Below are positions 29,934 through 39,938 of a DNA stretch of 64,000 bases, in pieces (within the stretch, counting starts at the first letter, position 1; every line of letters begins with the position of its first letter). The stretch comes from Rhynchopus sp. YZ270_cl-10. Lineage: Eukaryota; Euglenozoa; Diplonemea; Diplonemida; Diplonemidae. The notes beneath the pieces were generated by a model. The model was not told where the DNA came from. It did no database searches and saw nothing but the letters and a program-made list of their open reading frames with translations. Location: the NCBI GenBank assembly GCA_964035575.1, contig OZ037893.1, positions 806,001 to 870,000 on the forward strand, given 5' to 3'. The position numbers were made by a program, and so were the translations under genes.

Positions 29934-32642
29934 ATGGAGACGATCATCACAGAAGAAGCGTTTTGTAGAGAAGACGTTGCACGCCGTGCGGCTGAGGGTG
30001 GGGAAGAGGTCTTCGTCGAGTGGAGTGGGTGGCTGACGGCGACACGATGGTATGCAGAGAACGTACCGCGCATCACCGCCGACGAACGCACACAGCGTGC
30101 CAACCACACCCACACCGAGACCCACATCCGCGCGAACCTCTCTGCGCTCTACCACAGCACACCCATCCACACTGCCGCCACCATCTATTCACCGTATCTC
30201 GATGATTATCACACTGCACTTCTCCGAGACGATCTGCTTGGCGACTTATTCCCTGAATCCACCACTTCGCTGCAGGAACGCGCTGATTCGCTCTTTTCTC
30301 TCGAAAGCAGACGGCGCTACCAAATCGAACAACGGGAAACAATAGAGACCATCCAGCTTTGCGGGCAAGAAACGCAGTTACGGAAAGCAGTCGCAGCCTT
30401 GCAAGGGGTGAGTGTATGCAGCTCAGCCTTTGGGGGTACCTTCAACCCAGACCGTGCTGCTGCACCTCAAATAGCTGAAGCAGAGTCCACCGCATTGGCT
30501 TGGGTGGCAGCTTGCACCTCGGTAATTCGAACAGAGATTTCATCTATTGAGACCATCTATCGAGAGACGTTTGAGGCAAAAGAGAAGACAGCTCGAAACA
30601 ACCTCCGCCGCTCTTTTACTCTATTGAAAGGAGAACTTCAACAACGTAGTGTAATAGAGAAAGGTTATGTGGCGTTTTGTTTTAGTGTTGGGAAAGATGT
30701 GAGGGTAGGTGTTGGGGTTGAATGCATTGTGGCGTTGGAGAACGTGGCGAGGATGCAGCTTGGTGCGGACCTATTTGATGCAATATTGTCTACATTATTC
30801 AAATGTGAAGGTACCATGCGTGAACTTCTCCTAGAAGAAGCTGAATGTGCACATCGTGATGTTCTCCGTGCGAATGTAGGCATCGCCTCACAACGTCTCT
30901 GTGATGCCGAACGTTGTGAACGCACGCACATTGCAAGCACAGCGAATTTCTCCTTCTTCACAAACATCATTTCCGTCTCCAAACTCTATCAATCAGAGAC
31001 CAGATGCCGTGCTAACGTGGTTCATACAGAGCTTCTCTCTCGCACCAAGGTTGTTCATCTTTTCCAGTATTCGTATCTTGGTGTGCAAGAAGGATACGCG
31101 AGAAATCTCTTTGAAGATGCGGAAGATCTAACCCGCATTGCAGCAGGTCTAAAATGTGGTGCCTTAAGCAGCGTGCATCCATACCCGGTTACGGCGATGT
31201 GGGAGCACAGTGAAGGGGTGCTGCGTAGTAGGCTTGCCTTCGCAGAGGTGATGGAGAATGCAGGCCTGCGTACACTGTGCACAGAGGGTGTCTCGCGTAT
31301 GGAGCTATACGAGGAGGAGGAGGCCGCTGGGGCGTGCATCCCCACCAATGTGTACAGTGTGCTGCAAGGTGTGTTTTTGATTGCAGAGGAGAACCGTGCG
31401 TTGGAGATGCGGGATGACGCTCTGCAAGGGGAAATAGTAACGTCATGGTTCGGGGAGGAGACGGGGGTGTTAAGCTGTCCGGTTTCGAGGTCCACGATGG
31501 AGGTCGATCGGTGTCGTAAAACATCTCTTTCGGAGCGGATTTTGCAGAAGGTTGCAGGGCATTTTACTGGAGGATCGGTTTCTGTTGATAATGTTTCTAT
31601 CAAAGCTGCGTTTGACATCCTCTTAAGTACACGAATAGAGGCAAAACCTTCCGCAGACCAGCAAGATGGCCATACATTCACTCAAACGGAGCGAGACAGT
31701 GTTGTTACCTTGCATGCAGCGTGGTGCCGTGAGGTAGAGGGGAATGTACACACTGCAGCACTGCTCGCGCAATGTGCAGAAGGTGTTCCCTTTCATGAGT
31801 TCTGTATTACACTGTATTTCCTGTCAGTAGCATTGCTTCGGTTGGAACGGAGTGTTATGGCGTCGCATAAAAACGCTATATTATGGGGTCTGCACAGCTT
31901 TTCCTCTGGAGAAAGCTTTTTGCAGATGCTAGGAGAATACGACGATTTTGTTCTATGCAAGACAGTGCAAGGTTCTGAAAGGTCAGAGGAGGAAACATTA
32001 TGTTCATTTGGCGCAGTGCGGGCAGTGTACGGTGATGCACAGCTTCTTGAAAATGAACAAAACCTTCGTCTTCATCTGGTACCCCTTGCCCTGCAAACTG
32101 CAGGCGTCTTTGGAAAGGAACGCTGTACTACCTCCCTACATAGACAGAATGAGAATTTCCCGCAGCCACGACGTTCGTGCGCAGTGCATCTTCTCTCAAT
32201 TCTGTCCCTCCCCATCCCTGCTGTGGCCTGTCTATGGGAGTATTTGTTCTCCTACCTCTTGCTTTACCCTGGACACATCCACCAGAGAATGCGGATGCCG
32301 GTCCATATGACCTGTGGGATGAAGTTTGAGGAGGAGGAGGAGGAGGGGGAGGAGGAAGAGGAGTGCAACCCGTACCATGGAAGTGAAGGGTGGTGGGGTG
32401 GTGGGCCGAAGGCGTTATCTGAATTTTTGCAATGGGGGGCAACGGTTTTTGAGCTGACGAGAGAGATGCGTGCGAGGGTGAAACGAGGGGGGGGCAAAGC
32501 AGGGCGTGGCATGGGGGTGGGGGTGGAGGGTGCTGCTGGTGTTGCTGCTGCAGATGTAGCAGAGGTGGCAAATGGTTCGTGTACGCCACACCCCCCGACT
32601 GCAAAGAGGCTGAGCTGCTTTCGTGTGAAATCCCACGGGTGA
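29934..32642 (+). CDS. Unrecognised 902-residue protein
   Basis: A long open frame without a domain I recognise. It is Glu/Arg/Ala-rich with many predicted helices (ETIETIQLCGQETQLRKAVA, TARNNLRRSFTLLKGELQQR) and scattered cysteines, so largely alpha-helical, perhaps coiled coil. The C-terminal 100 residues differ: an acidic run (EEEEEEGEEEEE), then Gly/Val/Ala-rich sequence. The start is the first in-frame ATG; an out-of-frame ATG lies 12 bases upstream and an acceptor-like CCACAG 32 bases upstream, so a short upstream exon is possible. The stop overlaps a donor-like GGGTGAGT, and an acceptor-like TTCATCTAG near 32717 would add about 60 residues. No signal peptide or membrane span. Confidence 0.65.
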   Translation: METIITEEAFCREDVARRAAEGGEEVFVEWSGWLTATRWYAENVPRITADERTQRANHTHTETHIRANLSALYHSTPIHTAATIYSPYLDDYHTALLRDDLLGDLFPESTTSLQERADSLFSLESRRRYQIEQRETIETIQLCGQETQLRKAVAALQGVSVCSSAFGGTFNPDRAAAPQIAEAESTALAWVAACTSVIRTEISSIETIYRETFEAKEKTARNNLRRSFTLLKGELQQRSVIEKGYVAFCFSVGKDVRVGVGVECIVALENVARMQLGADLFDAILSTLFKCEGTMRELLLEEAECAHRDVLRANVGIASQRLCDAERCERTHIASTANFSFFTNIISVSKLYQSETRCRANVVHTELLSRTKVVHLFQYSYLGVQEGYARNLFEDAEDLTRIAAGLKCGALSSVHPYPVTAMWEHSEGVLRSRLAFAEVMENAGLRTLCTEGVSRMELYEEEEAAGACIPTNVYSVLQGVFLIAEENRALEMRDDALQGEIVTSWFGEETGVLSCPVSRSTMEVDRCRKTSLSERILQKVAGHFTGGSVSVDNVSIKAAFDILLSTRIEAKPSADQQDGHTFTQTERDSVVTLHAAWCREVEGNVHTAALLAQCAEGVPFHEFCITLYFLSVALLRLERSVMASHKNAILWGLHSFSSGESFLQMLGEYDDFVLCKTVQGSERSEEETLCSFGAVRAVYGDAQLLENEQNLRLHLVPLALQTAGVFGKERCTTSLHRQNENFPQPRRSCAVHLLSILSLPIPAVACLWEYLFSYLLLYPGHIHQRMRMPVHMTCGMKFEEEEEEGEEEEECNPYHGSEGWWGGGPKALSEFLQWGATVFELTREMRARVKRGGGKAGRGMGVGVEGAAGVAAADVAEVANGSCTPHPPTAKRLSCFRVKSHG

Positions 32643-33078
32643 GTTTTTTTTTCTTTTTGGCATTTTTTTAACTCCTTTTGTGTCAAAATTCCGCCGTTAA
32701 CTTCATTTTTCATCTAGAGCTTTAAAACATAGTGAAGACAGTCTGAATGGCTGCACCATATACCCCGTATGGACAGTGAAACGTCCCTTCTTTTCCCCAA
32801 CGGTGCCTAAGCAACGAGAGGCTTTATTGCACTTTCAACTTCTCTTTCTTTATTTTTTTGTTCGTGCCTCGTGTTAACACACAACCGCACAACACACCCA
32901 CCCCCACTCCAGTAAAGCACTCAGTCAAAGCGTAGCCCCCCTTTTGCTTCTCCCTTCACCTCCCTACATGCCCCCCTCCTTACCACAATCCTCTTAAGAC
33001 ATACACAAACCCTTTAAAGGTGACTAAGCACGAGGCTTAGGATTATCTCATAAGCTTTTCTTTGCGCTGCAAAAAAAG
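32643..33078. other. Intergenic region with one full and one partial ACGAGAG hairpin
   Basis: A truncated hairpin (GTGCCTAAGC, AACGAGAG, GCTTTATTGC) lies at 32803-32833 and runs into ACTTTCAACTTC. A full hairpin is at 33016-33055. The rest is C- and T-rich. Confidence 0.5.
33016..33055 (+). repeat. ACGAGAG-loop hairpin, class I, just upstream of a start codon
   Basis: AAAGGTGACTAAGC, loop ACGAG, GCTTAGGATTATCTC, tail ATAAGC then TTTTC. It ends 23 bases before the ATG at 33079, the closest placement to a coding start in the window. Confidence 0.65.
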
Positions 33079-35202
33079 ATGTTCACCAAAACCGCGTCAA
33101 TACGATATCTGTGGAAGGAAATGGTTGTGCGGCCGAATATCATCACCGAACAAAAGGAGCCGGAACGGAGGCTCGAATTTCAACTGGACTGGGTGAAGAC
33201 GAGGGAGGAGGTTGGACGGATTATGCATGAATTTCAGACCAATAATGTGGGAGCATTTAACAAGAGGCCCGCGCATGCAGAGGACTTTTCTTTGGTACTG
33301 CAGAAACTTAGTCAGACGCAGGCGAACCGCAAACGCTCGCTCAATGAAACACGCATTGTCTCTGATGCCCTGCAAGGCTTCCACACTGCCTGCACCCATA
33401 GCATTGACAGCCTTGTTGCGCCAACTGACGCGCTTCTCGCAATCTCACGCCTCATGATCGAACCCACCCACTCCAACCACTCCACTGCGGCACACTCCGT
33501 AACAACGCTACTGTCCTTCATCGAATCGCGTACAGTGTTGACCACCCCAGAGATAACAAATGTGTTAACGTCGTTGCGGCTGTTGGGCATGACCCAGATT
33601 GAAGTGTCCGCAAGAAATTCGTCAAAGGCATTGATGTGTGTGTTAGAGATGTGTTTGACAGAAGAGAACATAAAAATGCTTTCGCCAGTGGATGTGGCAG
33701 CAGTGTTCAGTGGTATTTCGATGTTGTCTCGTACGACTGAACATGGCACGCATGAGTTGGTGGAACGGTGTGCACGGATTGTTTCTTTGGTTGGCGATCA
33801 TTCGGTGCAACGTCTTGCTGGTGTGTTCACCCCGGTGCAGTTAACAGAGGTCCTTCAGGCCATGGTGGTAACAGGGATCTACCACAGTGGGCTTGCGGAT
33901 GTACTGTGCGAGAGAGTTCTGCAGCCACATATTTTGGACGCATTGACGGGGAACCAGGCTGCTATTGTGTGTTATGCGGTGGGATCGCTAGCAGGGGTGA
34001 CCGAACAACACAAAATCTATCAAATAGAGCCAGGAAACTATACTCATGCAAGGCTTCCCTCTACGGGAATGAATGTTCTTCTCCCAAAGCTTGCAGACGC
34101 CCGATCCGCCTATCAAAACAAAGATTGGTCAGCTGAGCAGAATTTTCATCCATTACGCGAATCTGATGTGTTAAGGGAGTCCGTCTGGACGGTACCACAG
34201 TTACTTCATCATAAGGTGTTGAGATCTGTTGTCGCAGATCGGAAGAGAATTTCTAGACAATGCTGTGCCCTGCTTCTCAAAGGAAATGCATTAGGAAAGT
34301 ACTACCATCCGGAACGTTCAGAAGCGTTGCAGCACATTCTGTTATCGAAGGTGGGGGACGAAGTGGACGCAGAAACCGCAATATTTTCTCCGATGAAGGG
34401 TGTACATGATATCCTCCTTGATGCACGGCTACCTGAATGGCAGGATGCGTATCTCAGCTTCGATTGGGTGCAGCAGGAGAAACAGCCTGTTCGACACACC
34501 CTTCTTCCGCTTGCTGCTGCAGCAGCAACGCCGCTGCTTGCTGCCAATTCTACTACGTATTTGTGGTCCAACGATAATGCGTGTTTATATGATGCACCAG
34601 ATGGCTTAGGTTCTACACAGCGCTTTGGTGTAGGGCGTGACGCAGCTCCATCTCTTGGGGTTAAAAACGCAGATTTTCGTGCATCGCAACGTTCATTACG
34701 AAAAGATCCGAGGAAACGGAGAATTCCAAAAAGTGTAGAAACAGTGTCAAATGAAGTTGCATCTGAAGCTGTAGAAGTGGTTGACACAGAAGGGGTAGTG
34801 CAATGTGTGCACACCCTCCTCTCAGCACAGTACGGCAAGGCTGACGTATGGAAGACCGAAGGGGAGGTCTGTTTGAAGCGCTGGGACAGCCCGCATGAGG
34901 TGAAATGCAGTGCAGCCTTCTTCATTACTGGATGTGCCGCGCCTGTCGTGGTATACGTGAGTACACGGTCAGACGGGGTGCGACTGGTAGGTGGTGCTAG
35001 CGATACGTCCCAAACCCTGTTCACCCCAGAATCGACCATTGCTGCAACAAGAAGTGCACTACAGGATGAAGTGTATCTCGTGTGCATAGATGGCATCGAA
35101 CACACCAGTCTCACAGAGATGCAACGACGGAAGTACGTTGCGACCCAACTCGCCTCGTTAGAATTGCCAACCTCATTTGCAAATGGTGCTGTGAATGCGT
35201 GA
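33079..35202 (+). CDS. Probable organellar RNA-binding protein of RAP/helical-repeat type
   Basis: 707 residues, no introns; the ATG directly follows an A-run and AG. The N-terminus MFTKTASIRYLWKEMVVRP is basic and lacks acids at first, like a mitochondrial presequence. The middle is helical with repeats of about 35 residues (LSPVDVAAVFSGISML, FTPVQLTEVLQAMVVTG, TTPEITNVLTSLRLLG), typical of FASTK/OPR-like organelle RNA proteins. The C-terminus (about 640-700) has VYLVCIDGIEHTSLTEMQRR then YVATQLASLE, matching the end of RAP domains, where a conserved strand precedes a helix. A role in mitochondrial RNA processing is inferred from family. The RAP assignment is tentative because its upstream motifs are weak. 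Confidence 0.5.
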   Translation: MFTKTASIRYLWKEMVVRPNIITEQKEPERRLEFQLDWVKTREEVGRIMHEFQTNNVGAFNKRPAHAEDFSLVLQKLSQTQANRKRSLNETRIVSDALQGFHTACTHSIDSLVAPTDALLAISRLMIEPTHSNHSTAAHSVTTLLSFIESRTVLTTPEITNVLTSLRLLGMTQIEVSARNSSKALMCVLEMCLTEENIKMLSPVDVAAVFSGISMLSRTTEHGTHELVERCARIVSLVGDHSVQRLAGVFTPVQLTEVLQAMVVTGIYHSGLADVLCERVLQPHILDALTGNQAAIVCYAVGSLAGVTEQHKIYQIEPGNYTHARLPSTGMNVLLPKLADARSAYQNKDWSAEQNFHPLRESDVLRESVWTVPQLLHHKVLRSVVADRKRISRQCCALLLKGNALGKYYHPERSEALQHILLSKVGDEVDAETAIFSPMKGVHDILLDARLPEWQDAYLSFDWVQQEKQPVRHTLLPLAAAAATPLLAANSTTYLWSNDNACLYDAPDGLGSTQRFGVGRDAAPSLGVKNADFRASQRSLRKDPRKRRIPKSVETVSNEVASEAVEVVDTEGVVQCVHTLLSAQYGKADVWKTEGEVCLKRWDSPHEVKCSAAFFITGCAAPVVVYVSTRSDGVRLVGGASDTSQTLFTPESTIAATRSALQDEVYLVCIDGIEHTSLTEMQRRKYVATQLASLELPTSFANGAVNA

Positions 35203-35599
35203 GGTTGTCAAGGAGAGGGGAGGAGCAGGGCAACCTTTTTGTGCACGCTAGGTTTTTTAAAGGAGGACTTTTTTTTTTGTATCGCTTGATGGCGGCAAAA
35301 GAAAATTATGCATTTTTATCTTTTTTTTTTTTTTTGCAAAATTTAAGAAGTTGCAACAACGTCCTTTTCAAAAAAGAATACCGCAAAACTCATATTTCCA
35401 CCCAATATTCGACCTTCCCTCCTCCCCTACCACCACCACCGCCACCAAAAAACAGAACCAACGAAAAATTCCCTTTGGGAAATACACCTTTTTCCTCACA
35501 ACAAAGCAACACCCCATTTTTTTTTTCTCCTGGGTGTTTTCCTTCTTTTTTTGTGGTTTTGTTTTATTGAAAACACTCCACTCCCCCTTTTTTTTTCTA
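35203..35599. other. Short intergenic region, low-complexity
   Basis: T runs, A runs and a CCACCACCACC stretch; no element recognised. It stays open in the frame of the next gene for about 80 codons but has no in-frame ATG. Confidence 0.5.
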
Positions 35600-36610
35600 A
35601 TGGGATCTGGTGCAACAAAAAGCGCACAGTATGAAGCAAAAAATCAGGCGGAATCGCTTACAAGCGGAACAGAGCGTGCTTGGGAGAAATATAATACTCG
35701 CAGCGTTTTGATGTACGAGGCGAAGGAAGCGATGGAAGGAAAGTCATGCCGTGAACCAAAAGGAATTCGGAAGTCTATGCGGGATCGCGCGAATATTTTG
35801 CGGGCGAAAATTTCTCTTGGCTGCGGTTGCGTTCAATTTGACGAACAGATTGAGGCGCAGGCGTATCAGAGAAGCACTTCTCATGTTGCAAAACAAAACA
35901 AACGCATGCAGTCTTGGATACAAACTGCGTCACCTGCTGCGGCACACACGATGCTCCCACATCCAACCCCTTCCACTGCGAGCCTTGGTTGCGTCAATGA
36001 AACCATCTCCCGCGGTGCAACAAACGACTCTGACACCGAATCCGACGACCCACACGACGAAAAACCCGCCACACCCCTCAACTCCTACGTCCTCAAGCAT
36101 CACAACAGCCTCCTTAAAGGCAATGCCCTCCCCGACTACGAACAAATGAGCCCCATGACATCACCAATGCAAAAACGTGCTTCGTCTCACCGCCGCTCCT
36201 TGGGGTCAGGAATTCGGTTGGAAGGGAGTAGTGGCAGTGATGCGATGCTGGAGGACACAGTATCACCCCCTCACACCGTCTCATTGGGTGGGTCGACGTT
36301 GACACGGATCAACACCGATAAGGAGGATGAAGGGTTGGAGGTGGTTGATTTGCCGGAGCCAGTGGTTTTGCCTAAGGCGATGTCAGCGACAACAACAACA
36401 ACGACGACGACAACAACAGCAAGCGGTCGTGTGCTCCCCGACATCCCCCGCACCCCATCCCGCCCTTCTCTCCGAAAATCAGAGTCATTCAGAGTCCGCA
36501 ACTCCATGACCCAAAAGGCAAGCGGCGGCTCCCTCGCAGCCGCCCTCAAGCTTGCGCTCCAAAATGGAGAGCATGCCCCAGTACCTACTCCTCCAGCTAG
36601 ATCGGGATGA
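35600..36610 (+). CDS. Unrecognised 336-residue Met-Gly protein
   Basis: Starts MGSGATKS, with Gly2 and Thr6 fitting an N-myristoylation site. Residues 1-110 are charged and helical (AWEKYNTRSVLMYEAKEAM, MRDRANILRAKISLGCGCVQ); the rest is Ser/Pro/Asp-rich and probably disordered. It includes a ten-Thr run near 260-270 encoded by ACA/ACG repeats, and phospho-site-like RTPSRPSLRKSESFR. No known domain seen. The ATG is the first in frame and follows a pyrimidine run. Membrane-associated, phosphorylated regulator is a guess from composition only. Confidence 0.65.
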   Translation: MGSGATKSAQYEAKNQAESLTSGTERAWEKYNTRSVLMYEAKEAMEGKSCREPKGIRKSMRDRANILRAKISLGCGCVQFDEQIEAQAYQRSTSHVAKQNKRMQSWIQTASPAAAHTMLPHPTPSTASLGCVNETISRGATNDSDTESDDPHDEKPATPLNSYVLKHHNSLLKGNALPDYEQMSPMTSPMQKRASSHRRSLGSGIRLEGSSGSDAMLEDTVSPPHTVSLGGSTLTRINTDKEDEGLEVVDLPEPVVLPKAMSATTTTTTTTTTASGRVLPDIPRTPSRPSLRKSESFRVRNSMTQKASGGSLAAALKLALQNGEHAPVPTPPARSG

Positions 36611-37757
36611 TTTTTTTTTTTGAGTCTTTTTTTGCAGCTCCCCTAGTGGGTTTCGAACACCCCCTTCAGTGGCAGACGACTGTCAGCATTTTTTTTGTGC
36701 AAACTTTGTTGTTTCGCATAGTGGGTGGGGAAGAGGGGGGAGGGGAGGGAAGGGAGGGGGGGTAGAAAAAAATGTTTGGTGTTCATGGACCTACCAAGCA
36801 AGCATCATATATCCCAACCCCTCGTGAACACCAAGGGTTTCCTCTTTCCTTTTGTTTTCCTTCAAAAAAATCCCCAGTTTTGTTGGAATTGTTGTTGTCA
36901 AACTGATGTGGCAAGATCTACACAGTTTTTTTTTTCCTATTATTTTCTGTTATTTGACCCTCCTTAGTATTTGACCCTCCGTTAATATCGCGATAACAAC
37001 AGTTTTTTTTTTTTTTGTTCCGTGCCTTAAATTTAATACGAGCAAAAAAGGGTGACTTCATCCCGAACTTCACTATATGGATGTCCCATTCCCCGTTTTA
37101 CCCCTTGGTCCCATTTCCATTTCACTTGTCTTTTCGCAATAGCAGTTCGGTTTATTTTTTTTTCGTGCCTTTTTTTTTTTTTTTTTTTTTTTTTCGTTTT
37201 TAGCTACAGCGAAAGAGGCACCGATAACACTTCGTGGTGTGGATGAATGAGGGGGTGCACAAAGTACGCAAAGAAGTGCACAAGAAGTGCGAATCACCTC
37301 CCCGTCAGCCACAGCAGAACTTCAGTTTTTTTTTTTTTTTTTTTGAAAACCTTCCGGTCAGTTTCCAGTTCAGTACGTATTTTTCCCCCCCACACTTCCC
37401 CTACTCCCATATTTCCCTCAATTCCATTCCCAACAAAATATACCATTCCCTCCTTTGGATGTCAAAAGTTAGTCGAAAAATAGGGGGTTCTTTTTGTTAA
37501 AAAGAGGCAGAGTGATGGCCTCTCTCAGTTTGCATATATTTTTTCCCCCTCAAGCGGAGGCACTTCTCTCTCTAAATCTGTGTATGCATTGACGCAGTGA
37601 GGCACATTTATTTTTCAACTTTCTCTCTCTCTTTTTTTTTGCAAACTATTGAAGGTCCGGCATCGTACATGAGTTGATTGGAGGTGTCTGCATCAACAAC
37701 TTCACTTTGTGTCGAAAGATGTGGCCACTTCTTTCTATGTGTGTGATTTGTTTTTAG

Positions 37758-37800
37758 TAAAGGTGATTAAGCACGAGAGGCTTAGGTTCACCCTTACGAA
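37758..37800 (+). repeat. ACGAGAG-loop hairpin, class I
   Basis: AAGGTGATTAAGC, ACGAGAG, GCTTAGGTTCACCCTT. Here the outer G-U of the consensus is a G-C pair, a compensatory-type change. Confidence 0.65.
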
Positions 37801-38107
37801 CCCTTCTTCTGATGTATTCATCATTTCTTATTTTCCTTCCTTTTTTGCAAACCTTACTATATCAATTTTTGTATGCTTGGAGTAGTGTACACCCCTGCAC
37901 TCTCCCCTATTCCTCATTATTATTTTTTTCCACCAGCCCTTCCGGACAGAACAAACAAGAGTGGGTTTGGTGAATCCACATTGAGTCACCTGTCAAGCGT
38001 GCGTATCCGTCTGTCTTGTTTAATCTTTTTGGTGAAAAGAAGAAAAAAAAAACAACGATTCTTTTGTGTTCCTCTAGAACGTTACCCACACCCTTTCCCC
38101 CTTCCCA

Positions 38108-38222
38108 CACGACGACACTTGTCATGATATGAAAAACACATGATACACGCACAATAACAAAGCACAAAGTGTTAACGATAACTTGTCAAGTACATTTATG
38201 TCATGACAAATGTCGTCGTGCA
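38108..38222. mobile_element. Foldback element
   Basis: Arms CACGACGACACTTGTCATGA and TCATGACAAATGTCGTCGTG, about 19 of 20 paired. The centre is AT-rich. CACGAC-type ends resemble the elements at 39053 and 55289. Confidence 0.5.
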
Positions 38223-38478
38223 CACTGTTGTTGATCCTTTTTTTTTTTCTTTACCTTCAAATTCACGTTATTTCATTCAAACGTGAGCTGTTTTGGTGTC
38301 TGCAGGGTGCAATTTTTTTTCTTCTTTTATTCGTGAAGATAAACAAGAGTCAGGGTTGAGGTTGACAGGAGACACCACGAGAGTGGTTTTTGTGCATTCC
38401 TCGGAGATGTCGCATTCAGATGTCGATAGACACGACGAGTGAAACCTGCAAGACCCCTCTCTAGATGTGTCCCCTCTC

Positions 38479-38512
38479 AGGTGACTAAGCAGCACAGTTT
38501 AGGATCGTTAAC
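38479..38512 (+). repeat. ACGAGAG-loop hairpin, class I (degenerate)
   Basis: AGGTGACTAAGC, loop AGCACAG, TTTAGGATCGTTAACC. Only the 5' arm is well conserved. Confidence 0.4.
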
Positions 38513-38879
38513 CCTGTATTTTTTAAAAAGGAGACAACTCAGATTGCGCCTTCCGAGCATCAAAAAGAAGAAAAGAAGAAGGAATAATGGGACAGTGTGG
38601 AAAACCCCCCTTATCAGTGTCGTGGGGTAGGTGTTCATAAGAAGGGTGTACTATCTAGTAGAGCTTGTAAAAGAGAAGTGTGGTGGCTCCTTTCTTTACG
38701 ATGATTTTTTTTTTGAAAAAGTCAGGTGAGCTTTTGTGAGTCTTGGGTTCATCTTCTCCTCCTTCCTTGCCTATTAGGTCCCTCCTCCTTGGTTCTTATG
38801 GAAAGAAAATGGTTGCATTATTTATCAAATGTCAACCTCATGGTTGTAGGACTGTATGGTTGGTGGTGGTGGTCCTATC

Positions 38880-38915
38880 AAGGTACACTGCCCTGAGGGG
38901 GCTGTTGTATTTCAA
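38880..38915 (+). repeat. Class III hairpin
   Basis: AAGGTACACTG, CCCTGAGG, GGCTGTTGTATTTC. Preceded by GGTTGTAGGACTGTATGGTT, the leader block shared with 48930, 55485 and 56510. Confidence 0.55.
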
Positions 38916-39052
38916 AAAAAACAAATATTTGTGAAAAACTGAACATTAAATGCACTAGATTCCTCTCCCTCATTGTGGTGTTTTTCTTTGGTGACTAGTC
39001 AACTTTTTTCCCTCTTTTATTGTATTTTGTTTGGTAAGCAAAACTGACGTTC

Positions 39053-39189
39053 GCACGATGGTAAAGTAAATGACTTGATGTCGTGGTTTTTTATTGGTTT
39101 ACACCGTTTTGAGTGTTTTGCAACGGTGAAAAAAAAAAACCACAAATAACACCACAAAGTCAAACTTATTTACTCTTTCACCGTCGTGC
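39053..39189. mobile_element. Short inverted-repeat element, GCACGA family
   Basis: Arms GCACGATGGTAAAGTAAATG and a near-complement TATTTACTCTTTCACCGTCG. ACGTT occurs close outside both ends. An internal CACCG/CGGTG hairpin is shared with 55289-55390. Confidence 0.55.
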
Positions 39190-39642
39190 ACGTTGTAGAA
39201 GCTTTTCTTCGTTTGACGATAAACATACTGCCCATATTTTTCCCTGGGGGGGCTCTGATGAAGTGATAACTTGATACCTCATTTTCTTTTTTTTTGGGAA
39301 ATTACCCCTCATATTTTAGGTGCAGCAAAGGAAAGTATTCTTCCTGCATGCCCTGTCGCCCTTTGTTCATTGCCTCAATCCCCCCTCCCTCCCTCTCCTC
39401 TCTCTCGCTATCACCTTTACACACAAAAGAACGAAATAGAAAAGAGAAAAAAAGAAAAAAAAAACTACTGCAACAATAATATCCAAACTCTTTCTTTCTC
39501 TCTTTGCTATTGCAAAAGTGTTACAAAAAAAAAAAAAAAACAGACTCTCACATCCTTTTCTTTTATGTATTTCTTTTTTGCGGCATTTGCCTGTCTGGGT
39601 TTTTGAATATTTTGTGTTTGAAAAACTCGGAAACTCATTTTG

Positions 39643-39685
39643 TAGGTGACTTAACGATGAGAGGCTTAGGTTCATCTTCTAAACC
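39643..39685 (+). repeat. ACGAGAG-loop hairpin, class I (variant)
   Basis: TAGGTGACTTAACGATGAGAGGC split by its loop, then TTAGGTTCATCTTCTAAAC. The tail is conserved; the inner stem is weaker. Confidence 0.5.
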
Positions 39686-39896
39686 ATTTTATGTTTTGTT
39701 TTTGGTTTTTTTTTTTTTGGTTCTGTTTGCACTGTATGTGGCTACAGTGTTAGCTGCTCTTCGATCTGCTCGCACATTGCTCAGAGTATGTAAAGACCCC
39801 CCTAATTGGGAAGGAGATGGATCGTTTTACCTAGGGTGCAACAGCCCCTTGTAAAGGGCGCTGATGGGGAACCGTTGTGTGTGTGTGTATTTTTTT

Positions 39897-39938
39897 AAAG
39901 GTGACTAATCGCGAGGGGCTTAGGGTCATCTTATAAAC
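39897..39938 (+). repeat. ACGAGAG-loop hairpin, class I, interrupted by a transposon
   Basis: AAGGTGACTAATC, GCGAGGG, GCTTAGGGTCATCTT, tail ATAAAC. The hAT-like element 39939-40850 is inserted right after the tail; beyond it TATAAACTTTTC resumes the consensus. Confidence 0.65.

Noticed and set aside
36640-36690. tRNA-like GGGTTTCGAACACCC near 36657
   Set aside because: A T-arm-like loop is present, but no acceptor stem, D-arm or anticodon arm fits at tRNA spacing on either strand.
39504-39854. Open frame ending VLAALRSARTLLRVCKDPPN
   Set aside because: The first half is homopolymer and a hairpin repeat; only about 40 codons look protein-like, with no start or splice support.
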